Origin: Flaccisagitta enflata
Taxonomy: Eukaryota > Chaetognatha > Sagittoidea > Aphragmophora
Direction of reading: 5' to 3'
NCBI GenBank assembly: GCA_965153355.1
Contig: OZ231127.1
Span: 14,136,001 to 14,200,000 of the forward strand
Length of the DNA stretch: 64,000 nt
Positions 47,595 to 60,597 of the stretch are shown in pieces. Each line of letters begins with the position of its first letter. Positions within the stretch are counted from its first letter, which is position 1. The notes below the pieces were generated by a model. That model saw only the letters and a list, made by a program, of their open reading frames with translations. It was not told the origin of the DNA and did no database searches. The position numbers and the translations under genes were made by a program.

Positions 47595-47771
47595 GGAAGA
47601 AGGGAAGGGTAGGAAGGAGGAAAAAGAAGATGAAGAAGCAAAAGAAGAAGAAGAAGAAAAGGAGAAGAGATGGAAGAATAAGAATCGGATAAAGATTAAG
47701 AAGATGAAGAAGAAGAAAAAGGAGGAAAAAGAAGAAGCAGAAGAAGAAGATAAAGATTCAGAGGTGAAGAA

Positions 47772-47806
<35 letters not shown>

Positions 47807-47966
47807 AGAAGAAGAAGAAGAAGAAGAAGAAGAAGAAAATAATAAAAGAAGAAGAAGAAGTAAAAAGAAGAGTTAAGAAGTAGAAGAATAATAGTAGAAG
47901 AAGAAGAAGAAGAAAGAAGAAGAAGAAGAAGAATAAGATAAAAGAGAAGAGATGATATTAGAAGAA

Positions 47967-47997
<31 letters not shown>

Positions 47998-48090
47998 AAG
48001 AAGAAGAATAAAGAAGAATAATAAGAAGAAGTTGAAGATGAAGAAGAAGAGAAGAAGAAGAAAGGAGAAGATAGAAGAAAGGAAGAAGAA

Positions 48091-48121
<31 letters not shown>

Positions 48122-48250
48122 AAGAAGAAGAAGGAGAGAAGAAGAAGAAGAAGGAGAAGAAGAAGAAGAAGACGAAGAAGAAGAAGAAGAAGAAGAAGAA
48201 GAAGAAGAAGAAGAAGAAGAAGAAGAAGAAGAAGGAGAAAAAGAAGAAGA
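47595..48250. repeat. Degenerate (GAA)n array, ~650 bp
   Basis: AAG triplets broken often by AAT, GGA, TTA and GAT. Much more diverged than the GAA array at 25341, so likely older. Confidence 0.92.
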
Positions 48251-48350
48251 TAAAGAAGATAAAGAAAGATGAAAGAAAGCAAAGAAAGATGAGAAAATAG
48301 AAGTGAAAGTGGCAAAGGAAGGGAGCGCCAATTGGGAAGGAGAACAGACG

Positions 48351-48432
48351 AGAAGAAGAAGAAGAAGAAGAAGAAGAAGAAGAAGAAGAAGAAGAAGAAG
48401 AAGAAGAAGAAGAAGAAGAAGAAGAAGAAGGA
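48351..48432. repeat. (GAA)n microsatellite
   Basis: 82 bp of regular AAG. Confidence 0.96.
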
Positions 48433-48659
48433 GATGAAGAAGAAGAGGTAAGGTGAATTCAGCTTCAGGCAAAGAAGGCTGAAGGGCTGTGAGCATGTGG
48501 AGGAGCTTCTAAGGAAGGTTGATACAAAATTGTGGAAGAAAGAAACATGAAAGGCAAAATAGAAAAAATGGAAAAATAGGAAATACTGAATAAGTGGAAA
48601 AAATGGAAGAAAATAAAAACCAGGGCATCAACAAGATGAAATTTGAAATTGAATGGGAA

Positions 48660-48666
<7 letters not shown>

Positions 48667-48707
<41 letters not shown>
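48667..48707. repeat. (CT)n microsatellite, short
   Basis: 41-bp CT run. Confidence 0.95.
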
Positions 48708-48709
<2 letters not shown>

Positions 48710-49043
48710 CCTCTCTCGTGAAATACCAGGTTATTCCTTCTTTGTATACAGAAAACAGTGCCAGTTTTCTTTTTTCTTTGGGATAAACATACATAAACAT
48801 TAAACATATTCGTCCAGAAACGAAAGGAAATTGGCTTGGAATTCAGCTCAAAGAGTCGAATGTTTATGTTTGGTAAGAAAAAAAATCAGTTAGAATTAGA
48901 AAATGAACCAAAAATCACAAAATCATCCTAAAATCAAATCGTTAATTGATTAACTAACAGTAAGAAAGTATTTAGGTAAAAAAGAAATAAAAAATGATAA
49001 AACGTAGGAAAGGAATAAATCTAGAAAAAAGAAAAAAAGAAAG

Positions 49044-49045
49044 AT

Positions 49046-49115
<70 letters not shown>

Positions 49116-49117
49116 GA
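49044..49117. repeat. (GAAA)n microsatellite
   Basis: About 18 AAAG units, continuing as degenerate purines to about 49230. Confidence 0.95.
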
Positions 49118-49212
49118 AGGAAGAAAAAAAAGAAAGTAAAGAGAGTAAGAGAAAGAAGAATTAAGTTACGGAGATACAGGAAAAAAGGAAAACAATTGAA
49201 AAGAAGAGAAAA

Positions 49213-49318
49213 GAAGGAAGAGAAAGAGAAAGAGACACACACACACAAAACACAATAAAAGAGAAGAAGGAAGAGAAAGAGAAAGAGAAAGAGACACACA
49301 CACACACACAAAACACAA
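49213..49318. repeat. 52-bp tandem duplication
   Basis: GAAGGAAGAGAAAGAGAAAG, a short CA run and AAAACACAA occur twice. Confidence 0.85.
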
Positions 49319-49529
49319 CAGTCGCTCGATAAGATTGTTTGGTTTTTGGATGTGCGTTGAATTCTCGTGTCTACGCGAACTTTTGAATGTCTTGGCAAGA
49401 AGCAGAGCGCGTGTAATGGCTTTCAACCAAGACTTTTAAACATTCTTCAAAAATAAAGTCAAAACCAGAGTTGAAATCTTTCCCTTTTCCTCTGACTGTA
49501 AACCCATAATTCAACCATGAAGAGCGAAG

Positions 49530-49720
49530 GGGGAGGGGGAAGGGGGAGAGAGGGGGGGGAAGAGAGGAAGTGGGTAGAGGAGGGGCGTGGAGGGGGATGG
49601 AGGAAACGAAGGTCTGCAGTTAAATGAAGAAGATGTAGGGGGAGGGGCGTGAATGGAAAGGGTGGAGGAAATGAAGGGCGGCAGCTAGTTGAAGAAGGGA
49701 GGAGAGGGAGTAAGAGTTAC
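49530..49720. repeat. G-rich imperfect duplication
   Basis: GGAGGGGCGTG and GGAGGAAAYGAAGG words recur about 95 bp apart, with many G runs of 4-8. Confidence 0.75.
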
Positions 49721-50093
49721 GCATACAATTTCGGTGAGAAACGGACGGATTTGACATAAGAGGCATTGGGGAAAATGTGGGAAGGGGTCGCAGTCAATAT
49801 GAACACGTGGGGGCAGGGTCAGAGGTAGAGAGCTTGAGAACCCGTGAGTATGAGGCGAATGAGGGAGGGGGGGCAAGGAAGTCTGAAGGGGAAGTGTGGA
49901 ACAACAGCCGAGTTTGAGAGAGACGGTGTGTCAAATGATAACAACAGGCAGAGAGGCTTTAGGAAGGAACAGGAAACAAAAATATGAGGAAGATCGATGT
50001 AACCTCAAAGGTTATCCTTGACAGTTTAAAACTTTATTTCATTCAAATTCTTTTGATTCTGAAATCTCTTTCAAGAGAAGAGAAGAAAAGAGA

Positions 50094-50206
<113 letters not shown>

Positions 50207-50439
50207 ATAAGAGAGATATTGCCGGAAGAAAGTGATTTTTTCTCCTGAAATCATTGTTTCGTTTGGCATGGGGTGAATCTTTTGACAATCAACCGTACTT
50301 CAAAGCAACATATTTTCTTTTTGTATTCCCTCAGTAAAATTTCTCTCAATTCAACTTAACTTATCATTGCAATGATCAAAAATGCCTTCTGTAGCAGGTT
50401 TCTTTGTTTCATCTCCATAGAAACTCACACTTTTGAGTC

Positions 50440-50600
50440 TTCCCCCCCCCCCCCGCGATACTCCCTCGTTGAGAGTCATTTTCCAGATTACATGGTTACC
50501 AACTGACTAACTGTTTTCAAAAACCCACCCTGATGACGTTTTCCCACTTTCCTGGTGAAGTACCCATATTGAGACATTTTTGCCCCCCCCCCCCCATAGA
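50440..50600. repeat. Two poly-C runs
   Basis: About 13 C each at 50443-50456 and 50582-50595. Confidence 0.85.
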
Positions 50601-50704
50601 GACCGAGGCATCAATCCCCTACCGAGCCTTTCCTCTCATGTCCCTCCGACAAGAGGGAATTTCTTCCGTTGTTGCTTTATCATTTTCTTTTCCGTTCTTC
50701 TTCT

Positions 50705-50795
50705 ATTTCTTCTTTTTCTTTTTCTTTTTCTTTTTCTTTTTCTTTTTCCCTTTCTTCTTCTTCTTCTTCTTCTTCTTCTTCTTCTTCTTCTTCTT
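50705..50795. repeat. (TTTTTC)n then (TTC)n compound array
   Basis: Six TTTTTC units pass into 49 bp of TTC. Confidence 0.95.
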
Positions 50796-50885
50796 GCCTT
50801 TGAGCCGCGGGATTTTCGAGCTAATGGTTTTTCTTTTCAACGAATCCTCGCTTTGATTGTCGACAAAACGCCACCACGTCATCCC

Positions 50886-51192
50886 CTCAACGACACTAGG
50901 CCACAATGACATAACCACATCAAACCACAACGACACTAGACCACAATGATACAACCACATCAAACCACAACGACACTAGGCCAAAATGACACAACCACAT
51001 CAAACCACATCGACACACGGCCCCAATGACACAACCACATCAAACCACAACGATACTAGGCCACAATGACACAACCACATCAAACCACAACAACACACGG
51101 CCACAACAACACAACCACATCAAACCACAAAGACACTAGACACTAGACACTAGACACTAGACAATAGACACTAGACACTAGACACTAGACAT
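50886..51192. repeat. 40-bp tandem repeat merging into a 10-bp repeat
   Basis: CAAACCACAA recurs at 50921, 50961, 51001, 51041, 51081 and 51121, exactly 40 bp apart. The 40-mer is itself four related 10-mers of CCACAATGAC type. At 51128 the array changes to about six copies of the 10-mer GACACTAGAC. Diverged units resume at 51225-51320. Confidence 0.95.
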
Positions 51193-51224
51193 GACTTCAA
51201 ATGAGACAACTATGTCCAACCAAA

Positions 51225-51400
51225 TTGACACTAGGCCACAAATTGTGGCCCACAATGACACAACCACATCAAACCACAATGACACAAGTACATCATACCA
51301 CAATGACACATAAATATGTCATCTTCTCAATCACATAATCCACATCAGATAACAATGACAATGACAATGACATTACTGCATACTCGCAAATTGCAATGAT
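51225..51400. repeat. Diverged outlying units of the 40-bp repeat
   Basis: CCACAATGACACAACCACAT words without strict phase, plus an internal palindrome CCACAAATTGTGG. Confidence 0.8.
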
Positions 51401-51536
51401 GCAAGGCCACATTGACACGGAAAATTCATTAAATTTATCGTGTCCATTCCCAAATGCATGAAATTATGATTAGTGTAGGAAATATTCTCAAAAAGACGCG
51501 CACGCAACCTGGTTTGCACAAGCATACGGGCGCACA

Positions 51537-51582
51537 CGCACACGCACACGCACACGCACACGCACACGCACACGCACACGCG
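51537..51582. repeat. (ACACGC)n microsatellite
   Basis: Seven CACACG hexamers. Confidence 0.94.
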
Positions 51583-51761
51583 AGCGGTACGCTCACAAAC
51601 GGACACGCGTTAAGCCTCCATTTGAAACAAAGGGACAAACACACGAAGCGTCAAAATTACGTCATTCAGCCAGAAAAAGAGAAAAGGAGACAACAAGAAT
51701 TTTTCTTTTTTTGAATTGATGCAAATGCAAAAAGAGAAATGACGATACCGAAGGAGGAGAT

Positions 51762-51850
51762 GACGTCGTCGACGATGATGATGACAACGACGACGATGAT
51801 GACAACGACGACGATGATGACAACGACGACGATGACGACGACGACGATGA
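51762..51850. repeat. (GAC/GAT)n triplet array
   Basis: Three units of about 24 bp (GATGATGACAACGACGAC) are followed by irregular GAC/GAT. Confidence 0.92.
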
Positions 51851-51899
51851 ATATGAAGACGGCAGAGACGATAACGCCGATGTGAACGGCCTCGTCAAA

Positions 51900-52395
51900 A
51901 AAACTAAAGCCTGCCTTAATCCATGTATCTTTGCATCTTCCGTTTTGTTGTTGCTGATGAGCAGAATTCTAAAAAATGGGCACTTTTTTAATTCATTTTT
52001 TTTTGTCTTGTTTGTTTATTAATTATCCTTGTGTAATTTACCATTTTTAGTTTAGTCAATTTTATCCAAGTGTTCATCACATAGTATTTTCCAAGTGTTC
52101 TTCACATCGTGCTTCCTTCATCCTAATTTGTCAAAATATGTTTTTTTTTCACGCATGAAGTGTGGCGCAAATCAAAAGCAGTGCAGCAGAATTGAGGGTT
52201 GTTCAATCTAAATCATTCACTGTTTTGCAATCTGACTAGCAGAACAGCTTAGATCATGATAGCATCATTGATTCATAAATGAAAAATTGTGTACATTATA
52301 AGGCATTGAATCCCCCCCCCCCCCGCAAAATATTAAACCCCGCAACCTTTTCCAACTCATATCATACCCAACTGAACACACTTTTTACTCCATTT
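51900..52395. other. Anonymous stretch
   Basis: AT-rich. CAAGTGTTCATCACAT and CAAGTGTTCTTCACAT form a short direct repeat at 52067-52105. A poly-C run lies at about 52312. Confidence 0.5.
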
Positions 52396-52397
52396 CG

Positions 52398-52503
<106 letters not shown>

Positions 52504-52811
52504 GAATATATGCAAATTCTGTTGACTGAAAAGAGACAGAGGAGCAAAAATGAAACTAAAAAAATCTTTAGGAGGATCAGCAAAAGGCGTGACCCTATAG
52601 ATAAAAGAAAAACAGAAAAAGAAAAAGAAAAAAAACAATAGAAAAAAAAGTATAATATATAAAACCATCAATGACACTAGAATAGCATAGATGACTATCT
52701 ATTTTTTCTGCATCGATAGTATGTTGGACCAGGCTTGGCCAATCGATACTGAGGATCTCCTATCAAAATGGAAAGTCAATAAAGATCTGCGTAACACGAG
52801 GTTACTGTATC

Positions 52812-53050
<239 letters not shown>

Positions 53051-53054
53051 GATA

Positions 53055-53690
53055 TGGAAGGAGCAGATATAACTTGTCGGTTCTCTCCGTTAACCCGGTC
53101 TCAGTTTCTCAAGACACAACTCATTACTATCTAAACCCACTAACCCAAGCCGCGAAATCGCATAATGAAGGGCGCAGCTGGTCTTTACTGACAGGAATAC
53201 CCCGACATGACCGCCCTCTCAAAGATGATTCACTGATCAGATTATTTACTATTGAGATTATCTACCTATTCACCTACCCAATGGGATTTTTTTATTTATT
53301 TATCCGATAAAACAATTTCCTTGGACAAAGTTGATACTATGGGTCTTACACATTTATGTATAAAGATTCAATCTACACATGTAACTGTTCTTCAACAGAT
53401 AACTAAATTATATACATACTGAAACTGCAAAAAGACAAGCTTTTGACTTACATGAGCAATGTTCTGATGGCAAATAAATGATAACGCTAATATGCAAATA
53501 AGATTTGTTTTTTGTGGAATTTATGCATCAATCATGAAAAGACAAATATACCCAGATGTTTATCTATCAAGTTTAGAGAGACAATCTTTCTGATACAAAC
53601 AATAAAAGGATTCATACAAGGCAATTCGTAGAGAAACGAAATGAGGAGACAGGAGAGAGCAAAGAAAGCAAGGCGCTTATTAGGCGATAG
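53055..53690. other. Anonymous stretch
   Basis: AT-rich mixed DNA with nothing recognised. Confidence 0.5.

Positions 53691-53692
<2 letters not shown>

Positions 53693-53770
<78 letters not shown>
53693..53770. repeat. (GA)n microsatellite
   Basis: 78-bp GA run. Confidence 0.97.
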
Positions 53771-53773
<3 letters not shown>

Positions 53774-54087
53774 AGAAATGAACATGTGAGAAATGACTGT
53801 CCCCCTTCTTTTTTTCAATGTGGCTCTCAGCTCACTCTCTCCTTGACTTTGTCACCACAAAGCTTCTTTTGTGAAATGATCATCCTCTTTTTCCCTTTTT
53901 TCCTGGCATTGCGGCCCTCTTCTTTTCATCCAAGAGACTAATGAGTGGATTCGGAAAAAGGAGGATATTTGGAATTCGCCCCCCCCCCTTCCTCTCTTTC
54001 CTCTCTTTTTGAGTTCCACCTCCTAGTCGTCATCGTTGTTATCGTTATCATCTTCGTCTTTATCGACGGTTGTTGCTGGTTTTGCTG

Positions 54088-54282
54088 TTTTTAGTCGCGT
54101 TTTACGCGACTCTACATTCCACTTTGTCGGTCCGTCGGTTGGTTGGTCGGTCCCATTTTTACTTTTTTTGGCATTTATGAGCTTTTTGAGCCTATTGCTC
54201 CTGCCCAAATGCTCTAGTGACTTTCTCCATCTGCTCCTGCCTACCTGCACGCAACTTGGGTAGCTGTGTATGCGGCCTTGTT
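54088..54282 (-). mobile_element. Hairpin-ended repeat, subfamily A
   Basis: On + it reads TTTTTAG and a perfect 8-bp hairpin AGTCGCGT-TTT-ACGCGACT (54093-54111). A short GTCGGTCC core, CTGCTCCTGCC words, the distal tag GCACGCAACT (one change from CACGCGACT) and GCGGCCTTGTT follow. About 195 bp. Confidence 0.82.
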
Positions 54283-54397
54283 TCTTTCTCTCTATCTTTC
54301 TTTCTTCTCTCTCTGTCTGTCTGTCGGTTTGTCACTCTTTTCCGACTTCAATATTCAAATCAGATCTCTCTCTCCCTCTCTCTGTCATTGTCTATCT

Positions 54398-54404
54398 GTC
54401 TGAC

Positions 54405-54445
<41 letters not shown>
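54398..54445. repeat. (GTCT)n then (CT)n compound
   Basis: Nine GTCT units pass into short CT and GTCTCT. Confidence 0.93.
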
Positions 54446-54623
54446 GTCTCTCACTCTGCATAGAGACTTTTCAACTTCCATCGATGAACCATTTTCTTTC
54501 GATCAAAAAGAACTTTTATGACGAAAAAATGGTTTTCTATATGAGAATATGGTGGTACTATCAGCATTTTGTTGCAACTTTCTTTCTTCCTTCTTTCTTC
54601 ATTACTTTCTTTCTTTTCCCTTT

Positions 54624-54830
<207 letters not shown>

Positions 54831-54899
54831 CCCGTGTGTGTGTCCGCGTGACCATGCGTTTCAATATGGTGGCGTCAGAACGTTTTTGAACGCGTCAAA

Positions 54900-55405
54900 T
54901 CGCGTTTGATGTCATCTTCTTTCCATTATGCAAAAAGCGACGAAGAAAGAGAGAAGAAGAGAAAGAGAAAAAGAGAGATAAGCAAAGGAAAGAAAAAAAT
55001 GCAATAGAAAGAAAAAAAAAACACATCTCTCTGACTTTAACAGCAAAAGAAGGAAATGGATGAAATGTGAAAGGAATGTGAAAGAAATATGAAGAATGAA
55101 CAAGAACAAGAAAAAAAAGTAAATGTATATTCAGAGAGATATATTTCTGTACAGCTGAAATAAAGCGTGATGTAGAGGAAAGGAAAATTCAAGAGATGGT
55201 ACAATGTGCGCCATGGTATTCCTGCCTTGGCACTGAGTTTCAAGAAAACTTTCAGTTGAATTGGTTGAGGTTTGGTAATCATAAAAGAGACAGGATATTA
55301 CGTCGCAATTCATGCTTGATACTGAGTGTGAAAAAATATTCACGTTCTGGTCGCGGGTGACCGATTATTATAACATCCTTTAAGTCACAAGTTCACAAAA
55401 TGATA
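54900..55405. other. Anonymous stretch
   Basis: A-rich to 55120, then mixed DNA; nothing recognised. Confidence 0.5.
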
Positions 55406-55411
55406 TGGGTC

Positions 55412-55640
55412 CACTGACTGCTTATCAAGGACAGTTAAGGCCAATGACTGCATGTGCGTGAATTTTATTTCCACTGACTGCATCTGTGTGACTGTTACTG
55501 TCATGGACTGCATGAGCGTCACTGAAAGGGGCTGGTATGTCTGCTGGCTGGTCACTGCATACTCGTGACTGTTATTACCATTGACTGCATGTGCGTGACT
55601 GTTTTTATCATTGACTGTATGTGCGTTACTGATAGCCGGG
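55412..55640. repeat. 30-bp tandem repeat
   Basis: TGACTGCAT-type words fall at 55415, 55445, 55475 and 55505, and again at 55552, 55582 and 55612, each exactly 30 bp apart, with a 47-bp step in the middle. Confidence 0.93.
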
Positions 55641-55644
55641 TTGA

Positions 55645-56765
55645 TCATATCTCACAGGAAATGGTTTTCGTTTTTTTTCCTACATTCCAAGCGTGACTTC
55701 GACGGAGGATTCTTGATCCAAATTTGCATACATCGTCAACAAGAAGATGCTCACAAAGTGTCGTCATTTAACAAGGACGTGGCAAGGAAATTGTCAAGAG
55801 GCGGACTAGCTTTTTTCATAGGAGGGTGTGAGCTAGGGGGATAGGAGTGGTGAGAGGAGGGGCGAGAGTTAATTCGTAAGGTGGGGTGTGCGACAAAGTG
55901 GGAATTCACATTCGGGAGTGCCCGGGTATATGTGACACATTGACCTCCGTTAAGGGTACGTAACTTGTTGATATCTAAGTTTTGTTGTGTGTGAGTGTTT
56001 GTGTGTTAAAATCACAGGGACAGGGTGGATGTTAAGAAAGCGTAGGTGCCAATCCTGTTTTGCAAATTACAAATATTTTTAGATGGTAGTGGAGAAACAG
56101 TGGGGAAATGGATAAAAGGGGGAAGGTTAACCTACCTTATCTAAGTAAGGCAGAAAATATGGATCCCATCTCCAGCAATATCCCGCCACTCATCGCCGTC
56201 TCTTTAAAACCAAAACCAAATTATGCAAATCAAGTAACCCGAAAATTGCGTGAGAATAATTTAATTGGGGATTCTTTTTTTTTTTCTTGAGAACCGTTGT
56301 ACGCGGCTTCCATTTCCAAATGAGCTCCAACCCACACAAGTTCATGGAAGCACACACAAATACACGCAAACATGAGCATGGATGGACGTACACACTGATA
56401 ATTAGGCAAAGAGACAGACAAAAAGATAATCAGGCATTCTCATTCCCAAAAACAAACATGATACATAGTCAAGGCGGCTACATCATGTCAACACGCCTGA
56501 CGGCAGATGTATGGATGGATGGATGGACGAACGGAAAGACATACAGATACACGAGCAGCGCATGATCACACGCACACACATGGCGGAGGCGAAAGCGACT
56601 CCACTCATTTTCGTCTAAAATTCCTTCAAATGAAAAAAAAAAAAGATATTAATGAAATGCGGAATAGGAATGAAGCAAAAACGGGCTGTGGGGCAAAATG
56701 CTAATAAAGAAACCAAAAAACAATCCCCATTCACTGAAATGTAATCAAAGGGAAGGAAAACGAAG
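55645..56765. other. Anonymous stretch
   Basis: Short GGAT repeats at 56511-56527 beside GACGAACGG may be a remnant of the hairpin-ended family, but too little matches. No gene recognised. Confidence 0.5.
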
Positions 56766-56771
56766 GACACA

Positions 56772-56898
<127 letters not shown>

Positions 56899-57073
56899 AG
56901 CCACAGCCTCTTTTTTTACTTTAGCCCAAGCTCCATCACATTCAAAATGAAGCCATTTCACTCAGTTTTAACAGCACTCATACGTCAGGAAATCAAAGTT
57001 GAAAAATGGTGCAACCAGGCTGTCATGAGGAAGCTCATAAAAAAGGGCAAAAGAGAAAATGAGAGAGACAGAG

Positions 57074-57207
<134 letters not shown>

Positions 57208-57209
57208 GT

Positions 57210-57735
57210 CATTTCAAAACACAAGACATAACAACCAATCTTGCCAGAAAGAAAGATAGAAGTCAAGAAAACAGAGAAGGAGAAGGAAGAGAGATTAGAA
57301 CGACAGTAAACACAGTATCTTTTGATTTCATACTCAGTTTGCTATTGCCGCGGATTGTGTTTATATGCATTCCAGTTTCGCATTAGGCAGGTATAATTTC
57401 AACCAACACCAACCACACCACCCTAACTCAAAAGTGGGTAAGTGCATGAGCAATAATGGGAAGATGTATTCAGCGTAACCGATCCAAAACATTGAAAAGA
57501 TGCGCGTCCCAAAAGATTGTGAAAAGAGCTCATGTAAATCAGCTATGTTAAAAAGAATTATCTCAGTGAAAATGATGAAGAAAAACAGACGAAAAAGAAA
57601 AGCAAGGAGATGAAAAAAGGGAGGAGAGCAAAAAGAAAGAAAAAAGGAAAGAGACGAAGAGTAGAGAGTTCAACACTGCAATCAATTTTCATATTTCCAT
57701 TTTGAAAAAAAAAAAAAATCTTGAGTATGTGAGTG
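57210..57735. other. Anonymous stretch
   Basis: Nothing recognised. Confidence 0.5.
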
Positions 57736-57739
57736 CTGA

Positions 57740-57860
<121 letters not shown>

Positions 57861-58811
57861 ATAAAAGAACAACCTGAGATTTCTTTTCCCCACGTACCTC
57901 ACCTTTTCTCCTCTCAACTTGTTCACGTGTGAGACTGAAAAGGAGGTCTAAAACTTAAAAGAAAAAAAAAGTGCTGACAGGAGTCTCAAATTAGGAAGAA
58001 GCGTCACTAACCATCCGGCCTCAGTCTGTTTTTATGTCTCTCTGTCTCTACGTGTCTAGTCCTCTCTCTCTCTCTCTCTTATTCTCAATCTCTTTCTTTC
58101 AAAATCTCACGATGCACCAGGGAATGATAATGTCAATGAGTAGCAAGGGGTTGGTTGCTTGTTTTATGATTAACGCATGGGAAAATAAGTGCGAAATAAT
58201 GGCCGCTTTAGCGTTCTGCTATCTATCCAACTCCCCCATGCAAAACACAGCAAAAAAAAACCGCACATGAAAATATTCTTCAAAATGAGAGATAGAGAGG
58301 GAGAGGGAAAGAGAGGAAAAACATACAAGTGGCTATCTAGAAAAAGAAACGGAAAGAAGAAGACATAACGAAGAGTGGGTTCATTTCCCAGTCTTACATC
58401 ATTCCCTCAACCAGAAAAGGAAACACAAGTAAAGATGAGTAATTATGAAAGAAGATAAGAGAACCATGAAGACGAAATTATGAAAGTAAAAAAAAAAGAG
58501 TATGGAAGAAGATTAGAGAAGATGAGAGAAAATACTAAAGAAGATGAGTAAATATGAAAGAAGAAAAGAGAATATGAAAGAAGATGAGAGGCGGTCTCAT
58601 TCAAATGTGTGCAATAAAATTCACGCCAATGTACAACTTGATCCAAGTACAAAACTCGAGGGGCTTCACTTTCCAAAAGGGACAAATCTCGGGTTCGCGC
58701 TTTCATAAATCTGTCCCTGCAGAATTGTCAGCCTGTGTGCGTGTGTGTAGGTCTGTGGATGTGTGTGTGTGTGTTCATGTGTGGGGGTTGAGATAGGGAA
58801 GGGTATAAAAC

Positions 58812-58816
58812 AAGAG

Positions 58817-58880
<64 letters not shown>
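58812..58880. repeat. (GA)n microsatellite with two interruptions
   Basis: About 69 bp in three GA blocks, broken by an AAG and a GG. Confidence 0.95.
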
Positions 58881-58881
<1 letters not shown>

Positions 58882-58903
58882 CTGGACGATTGCTTTCGGA
58901 ATC

Positions 58904-58931
58904 ACTCTCTCTCTCTCTCTCTCTCTCTCTC
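58904..58931. repeat. (CT)n microsatellite, short
   Basis: 28-bp CT run, only 24 bp from the preceding GA array and able to pair with it. Confidence 0.93.
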
Positions 58932-58934
58932 GCA

Positions 58935-59360
58935 AAAGTTTTGCAGCTTCCCAAAGGGCCTTTTGCAAGGTGCTGAGGATTCCTCCCTCTGGAATTTCAA
59001 GACATTCCCTTTTTTTCCTTCGCCTTTCTTTTCTTTCTTTTTTTCTTTCTCTTTTTTTCCCACCTTCTGTTCTCCTCCTCATCATCCACCTCCTCCTGTT
59101 CTTACTTCTCCTTCTTCTCCTCCCCTCCTCTTTCCTCCAAAAAAATTCGGCTTTTTTCCTTTGTTTTTCTCATAATTTCGATAAGGAACCGTTTTACAAT
59201 GAGCATAATTCATGCAAATCTTCAGGTTTGGCATATAGAATGAAATCGTCATCAAATTTGATGAGTTTGAAGCATTCAAGGTGCTCTCTTGATATTTTGA
59301 TTTTGATCAGTATCGATAATTCGTCGCAATGATTTACAATACTGAGCCCCGTGCATCAGA
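58935..59360. other. Anonymous stretch
   Basis: Pyrimidine-rich at 59000-59155; otherwise nothing. Confidence 0.5.
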
Positions 59361-59366
59361 TCAGTG

Positions 59367-59620
59367 GGGCGTTTTTAGTCAAAGACGACTGCTTAAAGGC
59401 CACTGGACACACATGCGGAGTCTGGTCACATCGCCCACTCGCCACTGGGCTCATAGCGCCCCGCTTTGCTACGCTTGCTTTGCTCGCTCGTTCACTCAAG
59501 GGCTCGCCACTCACTTCTTTCTACCAGACGCACAGAAATTTTTTGAACAAAAAAGAAACATTGCTGTGATCAAGGTTTCACAGAATGAACGCGTTTTTGG
59601 CGCTCACTAGAAACACGCCC
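59367..59620. mobile_element. PIF/Harbinger-like MITE, copy 3 (reverse)
   Basis: 254 bp, in the opposite orientation to copies 1 and 2. It starts GGGCGTTTTTAGTC and ends CTCACTAGAAACACGCCC. The last ~35 bp match the start of copy 1 (29465) almost base for base. The interior has CGCTTGCTTTGCTCGCTCG words, the complement of the GAGC/GAAGC core. The left terminus is mutated and no matching target duplication is seen (AGT/GTG against TAA). Confidence 0.8.
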
Positions 59621-59624
59621 TAAG

Positions 59625-59930
59625 TATGTAAAACTGAAATCATATGAGAAAGATTTTACTTAGATTTTCCCTCTCATTCATTCTTCTTTTATCTCTTTTT
59701 CCTCCCCATTTTCCTATATCCTCCTCATTTCTATAAATATATTTTTCCTTTGATGATAAGTCATTTTTCCTTTCCTTGGTACAATATTCTCTTTCCTCTC
59801 TCTTCCTCTTTCTCTTCGCCGAAGAATGACGGTCAACCCCATCAAGGTTGATGCTCAAAGACATAAACAAAGGAGACAAACATAAACTTAATCTTTGCGA
59901 ATATAAATCAAGTCTCTTTTTCTCGCCGTT
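59625..59930. other. Anonymous stretch
   Basis: Nothing recognised. Confidence 0.5.
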
Positions 59931-59932
59931 TT

Positions 59933-59938
59933 TCTCTG

Positions 59939-59987
<49 letters not shown>
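59933..59987. repeat. (CTCTGT)n then (CT)n compound
   Basis: Four CTCTGT units pass into 30 bp of CT. Confidence 0.94.
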
Positions 59988-59989
<2 letters not shown>

Positions 59990-60089
59990 CTTTTTTCGCG
60001 TCCATCTTTTGGAGAACAATTGGATGCCATAGACACAGAATCGAAATAGTGTCTCCTCCTTAAATTGTTTCTGAGGATAGAGGAATTAG

Positions 60090-60270
60090 ATAGAGAGATG
60101 GGATAGGGTAGGCGTTAGGGGTTGAGGGAGGGGGGGGGGATGAGTTAGGTCGACAGTCAAACAAAAGCAGAATGTTTTTGACTAAGAGGGAGAACGTAAA
60201 CTTGTTGATTTTTTTCTCTAGATTTCATTCTTTTTAAAGGGTTGAAGGAGGGGGGGGGGTAGATGGGGAA
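60090..60270. repeat. GGGTTGA(A)GGAGGGGGGGG direct repeat
   Basis: GGGTTGAGGGAGG and GGGTTGAAGGAGG, each ending in a run of about nine G, about 121 bp apart. Confidence 0.75.
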
Positions 60271-60597
60271 GACGGGGGTAAGCAGTTTCCTTTGGCTGAG
60301 TAAATTAACGATGCGTCTTTCGTCCATTTAAAAAATAGTGATCTAATTCGTTAATTTTTGTTATGAGTGAGAGATGGAACTTCGTCATAACTTGTTAATT
60401 GTAGCTGTTAACATGACGACATTTAAAAGACAGACCAAGCTGAATATTCCAAATATTGATGCGATGACGCATTTCTCAAAAAAAAGTATCTTTTACGGTT
60501 GCGGCAAAATTGAACTAAATTAAGAGTCTCAAATTTCTTTTTTGGATCCCGAGGGATAAACTCCATCTCTTCAACACCGCCTCGAGCCTCGAAGCAC

